A DNA stretch of 28,497 bases from Trachelipus rathkii (taxonomy: Eukaryota; Arthropoda; Malacostraca; Isopoda; Trachelipodidae). Positions 22,161 to 28,497 of this stretch are shown in pieces; the stretch's first letter is position 1; each line of letters starts with the position of its first letter. A model generated the notes under the pieces. That model ran no database searches. It saw nothing but the letters and a program-made list of their open reading frames with translations, and had not been told where the DNA came from. The stretch spans positions 1 to 28,497 of the forward strand of contig JABUQX010061823.1 in assembly GCA_015478945.1 (NCBI GenBank), read 5' to 3'. The translations under genes and the position numbers were made by a program.

Positions 22161-22331
22161 TAGATAATGAATGTTACGATTAAATCGTCCATTCGTCAAT
22201 AAAAGCGTTCAATTTTTTATCAATTATAATGTCATCGTCATCAGCAAAATTTTGCCGATTATTTTGCCATTAATTGAACAGACAAATATTAAGAATTTTG
22301 ATAATATTAAAACTTCTATAATAAATAATCA
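22161..22331. other. Short non-repetitive island between TA arrays
   Basis: This is ordinary-complexity sequence. The plus-strand open frame from 22171 is unrecognised. On the minus strand, frame 22221-22260 reads NFADDDDIIID, superficially like a reverse-transcriptase aspartate box, but the flanking residues and spacing do not support it. Confidence 0.4.
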
Positions 22332-22487
22332 AATAATAATAATAATAATAATAATAATATAATAATAATATATAATTTATAATATATATATACTATTATT
22401 TATATATACTATAGTATATATAATATATATATATAATATAATATAAATATATATATATATATATACTTATATAATATATATATATTA
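22332..22487. repeat. (AAT)n then (TA)n array
   Basis: About 12 AAT triplets are followed by TA-dominated simple sequence up to the abrupt change of composition near 22490. Confidence 0.9.
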
Positions 22488-22489
22488 CT

Positions 22490-25400
22490 ATTCCGGCTCT
22501 ATGGTATGTATGACACTTCCTCAAGCCCTAAGTTTCGCTTATATTCTATTATTCTGTTCAAATAATCCACAAACATACCACTGCTCCCCCGACACAATTA
22601 ATCATATAACACATTACTCTATATTCAACAACCACCTCTTCTACATCATTTACACGAACAATCCTATCCGACCTATCTTCTACTACATCCCACTCTACGA
22701 GTTTACTCCAGAGAACAACTTGCACACTCACCCCATCCCATGTATGACTTATCATCCTTCCCCTAGCGCGTTAGTTCGGTTTCAGATCGATACTACAGGA
22801 GATGTGGTAGATCACTAAGCATATATTATCGCTAGCCTTACTGCTACTGCCTCACTCCATCTCTATACCCCCACTTGATGCTTTTTGACCCAGGCAATAT
22901 GGCCTCAATTGCATTGCCTTCAGGTAGAAAAGTGAGTGATCAGCAGTTAAGCGCGCCCTTCTTATTTCCTTCTAGCAAACAACTGTATGTACATCCCTCC
23001 GTAATCTCGTCTTCATTCCGAACATGAGTCAGAGGATAATATATATGTTGAGCCATCCCTCCGTCATGGATGTATTATTAGAGAACCGAGGCAAATTCTG
23101 ATTCTTGCGTATGCTGTGACTTGCCGCGCGACAACAACGAGGTGAAGGGAACAAGTGCGTGAAAATGAGATGTCGAGTTTTCGCGCGTGAGACTCTTGTG
23201 ATACATGTGTTTTGTGAATTCTGCTGTGGTTAGAGTTGTATAATGAAGGATGGATAGAGGTTATTTTGCCAGTTCACCTAGCATCCGCAGTCGAATATAC
23301 AGCAATAAACGAGCTAATGGCAATATGATGTGGTATGTACTAAATGAATTAGATTCCTATGTAAGTTCCAAATCCTTATCGCCTTCTTTCCACGACAAGC
23401 TCTAAAATTGCGTAGTGGGTTAGTCACCACTGATCCCCACCTCACTTGCAGGGTAAATTTTAACGCGAGATTATCGTATTTCTGGATAACCTGATTGATG
23501 TTTTGGATCAGAGCAATAAACAAAGAGACTTACCAGTTCAATATCAATTCAAGTCATCTAAAAAACAAGCAATCTATTTAATTTTAATATAACTCACCAA
23601 GTACTTTAAAAAATATATTTCCTCCGGCAGAGCCCCATATTCAAGAGGGAGTGTAGAACTCTCAAAAGTTCACCCTCTATGCGCAATATTACACATATAA
23701 CACCAGCATGCAGTGCTTTAAAAGTTGAGATTAAATTCAGCTAGGAAATCCAAGCACAAATGCGACAAGAAGAATTCCATCAGAACAGGAGTGGAGTGCG
23801 GCTAAAGAAGAAGGCACCACAAACAAACAAGCCTGAGAGTTACATGGCTCAACACACATACGTCGTCCCCCCGCGCAGATACAGCACCCCTTGTGCTAGT
23901 GGAAGGGCGTCGTAAAGGTTGGTGGTAAAGCAGATGAATAACGATTCACCTCTCGAGCTACTTTGCCATCGCGGTACCTATATGGAAGAGATCACCTACA
24001 CCCACTGCAACCATCACCGCCAGCGATAAGATATCGTTAGGGTCCACACGTATCAAACCCCTCCTCGCAAAGTACAGCCGAACAGTTTATCACAGCCTTC
24101 TTCATGCCGTTCGCGCACTAGTCCTCCGACCCATCTGTCCAACAAGACCGGCCGCTGAAACACAGAGCCCCCCCCCCCCAGATATGAAGAGCAATACTTC
24201 TCATACTGGGCAGATGAGACCCCTCTGGTAAATAAACTGGAGCAACTGAGAAAAGGAGGAAAAGTCTCAGTCTAGAACCAGAACTCCAGTCTCTTGAGAG
24301 CCGATTGTTCTGGAGTGTGGGCCCTTTCTCTTTTAGTTCTTATTTTTAAAAAAGCCAAGGATGTTTATATGGTCGATCAACTGACTGAGAAAAACCCCGT
24401 CCCGCGCGCGAAAGCGAGATACGGAAAGTTAAAGTTATCTCCCTTCTGCGAGAGAGAAGCCGAGCATCTTGTAGCAAGTTGGGTATATTTAAGAATTGAC
24501 ATTCACCAAAAGTTATTTCTATCCATCCAGCGAGAATAAAATCGGAGAAAGATTAGGAGACACAGAGGCAATTCTAGAAAGAAAACAGAGGGATCACTAG
24601 GAATGATACGAGTTAAAAGAAGAATGAAGGGTCATCGTCCATCGGGCATATCGCAGCTGCGATAGCACGTCTAGACGCGTGCCAGGTGATACGATCACTC
24701 TACCACTGCCAAAAAAGTACGGCGACACCAATAAAGTAGGCAGCATATTAAACAGAACCCTGAGGAACACCCCCCTAACTATTGACAGAAATAGAAGAAG
24801 GTCGCCCCATCAAACAACAGCCGATATTGAGCGATTTTGAAAGAAAGCTAGACACATCAAACCGCAAAAGAGGAGTTTGAACCCAAAGGAGGGGCACGCT
24901 CGCGCACGCACACGTGACAGCGTGCCAAACTCTTCAACATGCTTCGCGCGCGCATATGTCAAGGCCACCACCCCAACGCAGCAGTCTCCTGTAAGTCTCT
25001 CCTAAGAGCGAAAAAGACAGAAATCAAGGTTTAAGATAGGAATGTATATTGCAGTCACAGCAACCTCTCTTAGCACACCATCGCCACGAGCCGCTCACTG
25101 ACGCGATCTCCGCGGCAATGAGTTATCTCAGTGCATCCTACCGACGAAAGTGAGTGAGAAGGGCTTTCAAATTATCTTAGCATAGAATATACAATGCTCT
25201 GCAGACGCTAACAGGGCGATAAGTTAGAATGATCAACGAGGCTCCATTAATTTTCGGGATAGGTTGGACATGTGAGTGCTTCCAACACTGAGGAAGTGCT
25301 CAGTATTGAGACAGAGAATATAGTTTAACGAGGGCGCTGAAGAGATTCCTCTTTTCAGTTGGAGAATTAGAAACAACAATGATCAGATCGCAACCTCTCA

Positions 25401-25690
25401 AGCAGGAGGAAAGGCCACGATTCTACAGAAGTTGCTAGACCGCATGAAGATTGTCAGTAGGAAGAACCAAGGAGGAGAGTGAATTCCTATCATCTGAGCG
25501 ATGAAAACCCGCTTTGACTCCCGCCCCACAACGCGTATCCCTGCACAAAACGATGTCTAGCATGAACGAAATTAGCGAGAGTGATAGACCGCCCTGAACG
25601 AGAATTTCCTTCTCCACCCTCGCATAGCCCCCCACACTCGTCTCTCAGCCTGAACTGGCCCGGAGAACAAAGCACGATAGATACCATGGA
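22490..25690. other. Mixed-composition stretch without a recognisable gene
   Basis: Right after the TA array the composition becomes more balanced, with C and A frequent on the plus strand. The open frames present (22501-22818 plus, 105 codons; 23314-23523 minus; 24294-24539 plus; 25435-25687 minus) show no conserved motif, signal peptide, splice context or family resemblance. There is a C run near 24169-24179 and no clear repeat unit. It may be poorly corrected sequence. Confidence 0.5.
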
Positions 25691-25789
25691 TTATGAGGAA
25701 AAAGAAAGAATTTAGTTTCTAGAGAATGAAATGAGGAAGAAAAAATTAAATAGCTGAAAAACTAGACATGAACCTATTCATCCCATCAA

Positions 25790-25942
25790 CGATTACAAAC
25801 TCCCTCCTAATCTTTTAAATTTTATAACCCTTGTTCTTTGTCTTATTGAGGTAGCCAATTTTGCTATCATCTGCAAACTTGGAAACCTTACATTTAACTC
25901 CCTGGTTTTGATATTTTTATAAATTGTATGGGACGCCACTTG
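25790..25942 (-). pseudogene. LINE reverse-transcriptase fragment with FADD box
   Basis: On the minus strand the translation reads GVKCKVSKFADDSKIG, with FADD at 25866-25877. This is the palm catalytic motif of non-LTR retrotransposon reverse transcriptases; the paired aspartates bind the catalytic metal ions. Just upstream, in another frame, TIYKNI (25910-25927) fits the TIYINDI-type segment that normally precedes it, so a frameshift separates the two. Downstream the translation (YLNKTKNKGYKI, stop) loses the family pattern. The short, broken fragment is not part of the LINE at 18.3-19.3 kb: it is a different domain on the opposite strand. Confidence 0.6.
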
Positions 25943-26185
25943 AACCTAAGAATATCACCTCTCACTCAAAAAGAAATGCCAATTAACCGAACTATTAATA
26001 ATATACTTTCATTTTCATTGATTTAACTATTATTATTATTATTCACTTATTATTATCTATCTCATTCACCTTTACAGTTCATCCTAAGAGACTCTAAGGA
26101 ATCAATCTCTTGATCGCTAAATATAATTTTGGCGGAGGTTGAACACCCCCTGCGACCCACCCCCCGTCTAACACCCCCGCCTTAG
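25943..26185. other. Intergenic DNA, no recognised gene
   Basis: AT-rich ordinary sequence with a short ATT microsatellite near 26030-26057, then an abrupt shift to C-rich sequence near 26145-26175. Confidence 0.5.
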
Positions 26186-26300
26186 TATATCCACTATACC
26201 TATATATATATACTACTACCTACTATAATATATACTATATATAATATATATATATATACCCCTAACCTACTACTACAAAATATATATACCGACTATACCC
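26186..26300. repeat. TA / CTA simple sequence
   Basis: TATATA tracts are interspersed with CTACTAC and C-rich interruptions; low complexity throughout. Confidence 0.8.
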
Positions 26301-26337
26301 CCCCTAGACACCCTACATATACCCGCGACCACATACT

Positions 26338-26890
26338 AGATAGAAGATAGATAGATAGAGAAGCGCAAATTATACGAGCAGAGCAGAGCGCGCGAGAGAG
26401 AGAGAAGAGAGAGACCTGAGGAGAGAGAGAGAGACGAAGAGAGAGAGAGAGAGAGACGAAGAGAGAGAGAAGAGAGAGACGCAAGCCAGGGAGAGAGACA
26501 GAGAGAAAGGGAGCGAGAGCGAGCGCAGCAGGAGGAGGAGGCCGAAAGAGGACGAGGACGAGGACGAGCAGGAGGAGAACTTGCGAGAGAGTGGAGACAC
26601 GAGAGTAGCAGTTCTCCGCAGCACGACGACGCGAAGTGATCCAGGACAGAGACCTACGAGACCGGCCGCGATAAGAGACCTAGCCCAGATGCACAGAGAG
26701 AGACCGAGAGAGAAGAGAGCCAAGACAGACGGACCCCACAGAGAGAGAGAAAAGAAGACGCAGAGAGCGAGACGAGAGAGCCACAGAGAGAGGACCAGCA
26801 CGCCGCAGACGAGAGAGGAACCCGAGCCCCACGACCCAGACCGCAGCGTCACGAGATAGAGAGAGAAGACTGAGAGAGAGAGGAGAGAAT
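26338..26890. repeat. GA-rich purine tract (interrupted GAGA microsatellite)
   Basis: A GATA stretch near 26338-26360 passes into about 500 bp dominated by GAGA with CG, AC and AGG interruptions. Purines dominate the plus strand. The minus-strand open frame at 26370-26933 translates to S/L-rich low-complexity protein (LSLSLS) and the plus frame at 26581-26859 to R/E-rich protein. Both are products of the repeat, not genes. Long polypurine tracts can form triplex DNA, but no function is inferred. Confidence 0.85.
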
Positions 26891-26979
26891 ACCTCTCCCC
26901 CAGAATGCTTCTTGCTCTGGTATATTCGGACAAGAGGAATGTCTACATGCTATGTAAAAAGAAATTTTACTTTGTCCAA

Positions 26980-27290
26980 ACAATTTTCATTTTCTCCCTA
27001 ACCCTAACCCATATTCTCCTATATATATAGCCCCTACTATCCCCTCACTATATATATAATATAGTAACCACTACCTAATCTATATCATATAATATAATAT
27101 AAATACCTATACCCCTATAATACAATAATACCCTACTACGTATACTATATTATAATCCTACTAATTCCTCCCTCATCTCACCCCTATATATATATACCTC
27201 TACTAACTACACTATCTATCTACCTAACTATACCCTATCATAATATCTTATATACTATCCTACCTTATATACATCCAACCCAGTATCAAC
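26980..27290. repeat. TA/C-rich low-complexity sequence
   Basis: Irregular alternation of TATATA, CCCTA and CTACTA stretches, including CCCTAACCCTAACCC at 26996-27010. No unit is conserved enough to call a tandem array, and no coding potential is present. Confidence 0.6.
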
Positions 27291-28497
27291 CAGGAGGTAA
27301 ATATATCAGCCCAATTTTTTTAATAAAAGCCTCTCCTCTAGCAAGACTAACAGGTGCACCCGCTGACACTCAATGCCAAAAAAAAAAAAATCCCCACCTC
27401 TCTTCCCTAAATAATATAAATAACCTACGTTCCCCTCTTTGTTTTTCTTCTTATACAAACAGAACCAAACACAACCCATCCTTCTCCCTCTTTTTTTTTT
27501 CTCTCTTTTCATTTATCATTAAAAAAACAACTTGAATTAAATTCGATTTATAAGGTCCTCAATGCAACCGAAAAAAAATAACCACACTCCTTCTATTCTA
27601 ATCTTCCCTAACAACGATAATACATGAAAAATTCACTGCTACTTCTCCCCTTGCTGTTAGTGCATTTTCCACGCCCCTCCCCCAACCACAACAAACCCAC
27701 AAAAGGTTTTCATTACACCACCTTATAGTTACCCAGATATTTACTAACTTGGCGCGCATCACGACACAACTTTCAGTTAAAATAATATTTAACATATTAT
27801 AACACCACAGGGGCCATACATTATCAGACTCCACTCACACGCCTACCTCCCCCCCCACCCCTCACCCTTGACTGGGTGGCCAATTGCCTCCACCCCCCAC
27901 GTAGATAACAACGGGAATCGACTCTGAGACATCGAAAAAAAGTAGCTAAACACCATGTGCTCTCCCAGCTCCCCGCCCCGCCCCCCTCCCCCGGTGGCCA
28001 GCCACAATTTAACACCCCAGCCCCAAACATTTTCAGTAGCAGTAAAATCCCCCCCCACCTGGCAATATCCGCCACCAACCACTAGCCTTATTTCATCATC
28101 CCCTTCACTTACTTTAACTAACACCCCCACCCATCCACCCACCCCCCCCATTCAGGCCCCCCCAAGCCTCCCATCTTCAAGCGCTACGCCCCTCCCCCTG
28201 TCACTCCAAAAACCGGGCGCGTAACCCACCCCCCCCCCCCCCCCACTTCTATACTACCTTTTCCTCTTAAGGCGCCCTTCTTCCTGGAAATTGCCCCCAC
28301 CTCCCCCAATAACACAAAACCCAAATAAAATCTCTTCCCCTCTCCCCCCCCCCCTCTTGTTTTATTATAAATAATTCTTAATTTTTAATTTCTCTGACCC
28401 CCACCCCCCAATTTAATATGCGCGACCTCTCTCATGTTCACATCTCCTCCGACCTATTCCATTTTCTATTATTTTTATGTTCTTTACACCCACTTAA
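27291..28497. other. C-rich low-complexity window end
   Basis: The plus strand is strongly C-biased: 28141-28200 has 35 C and 7 G, and a C run of more than 15 lies near 28227-28243. Several overlapping frames are open because of the bias (27824-28078 and 27843-28151 minus, 27955-28224 plus) and give G- or P-rich translations with no recognised domain. I treat none as a gene. Poor base calling is a likely explanation. Confidence 0.55.

Noticed and set aside
22221..22260. NFADDDDIIID on the minus strand, resembling a reverse-transcriptase box
   Set aside because: The next segment that could match (KLNAFIDEW) is far too close to the aspartates for any reverse-transcriptase layout I know, and upstream residues do not fit.
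22501..22818. 105-codon open frame starting just after the TA array
   Set aside because: Its H/P/T/Y-rich translation matches no known motif, and the region shows no other sign of genes.
24860..24890. GGGTTCAAACTCC on the minus strand, resembling a tRNA or SINE B box
   Set aside because: No flanking T-stem complementarity, no A box at the right distance and no cloverleaf.
26370..26933. 187-codon open frame on the minus strand, the longest in the window
   Set aside because: It lies inside the GA-rich tract, and the translation is S/L/R low complexity dictated by the repeat.
26996..27010. CCCTAACCCTAACCC, a telomere-like repeat
   Set aside because: Only about two and a half copies in TA/C-rich low-complexity DNA; arthropod telomeres are usually TTAGG. 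Too short to call telomeric.
27955..28224. Proline-rich open frame on the plus strand and overlapping glycine-rich frames on the minus strand
   Set aside because: They result from the extreme C bias. There is no domain, start context or splice support.

Overview
The window looks like a piece of an arthropod nuclear genome, most likely a decapod crustacean. It has no bacterial-style gene layout. It has GT-AG spliced coding sequence, at least three decayed reverse-transcriptase fragments of eukaryotic retroelement types, and very dense microsatellites (TA, AAT, AGT, GGT and GA tracts). The decapod lean is an inference from repeat density and from my recollection of the LINE family at 18.3-19.3 kb; the ATP synthase exon fits arthropods in general.

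The best supported gene is on the minus strand at about 20.1-21.7 kb. It encodes mitochondrial ATP synthase coupling factor 6. A clean 50-codon first coding exon (21492-21643) ends at a GTAAGT donor. An intron of about 1.2 kb follows, then a second exon (about 20133-20277) whose protein is recognisable but whose frame is broken repeatedly. Nearly every break looks like a small insertion, often in a homopolymer, which suggests residual long-read error more than slow pseudogene decay.

To its left is a retroelement zone. At 18326-19270 (plus) lies the C-terminal reverse-transcriptase region of a non-LTR retrotransposon. It is interrupted at 18497-18855 by about 11 tandem copies of a 32-bp unit made from the element's own coding sequence, and it runs into a compound trinucleotide microsatellite (19443-19576). 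A short RYVDD-containing fragment, Penelope-like, sits at 16969-17094. A 409-bp foldback element (14981-15389) has perfect 21-bp ends, and beside it is a cluster of a GGGTGAAT motif on both strands (14.1-14.96 kb). A third fragment, with a FADD catalytic box, is on the minus strand near 25.8-25.94 kb.

The rest is gene-poor. 1-7.2 kb has no recognisable gene and becomes strikingly G-over-C on the plus strand from about 3 kb. 7.6-11.4 kb and 12.6-14 kb are AT-rich intergenic DNA. A GC-richer block at 11.64-12.44 kb is bracketed by TA tracts with perfect palindromes. 21.8-22.5 kb is mostly TA array. 22.5-25.7 kb has no recognisable content. 26.2-28.5 kb is simple sequence: a GA-rich tract, then TA/C-rich, then C-rich sequence. 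Both window ends may contain poorly corrected sequence, so open frames there should not be read as genes.

No tRNA, rRNA, CRISPR array, bacterial operon or clear multi-gene novel system was found. The most unusual structures are the self-derived minisatellite inside the LINE and the foldback element with its neighbouring motif cluster.
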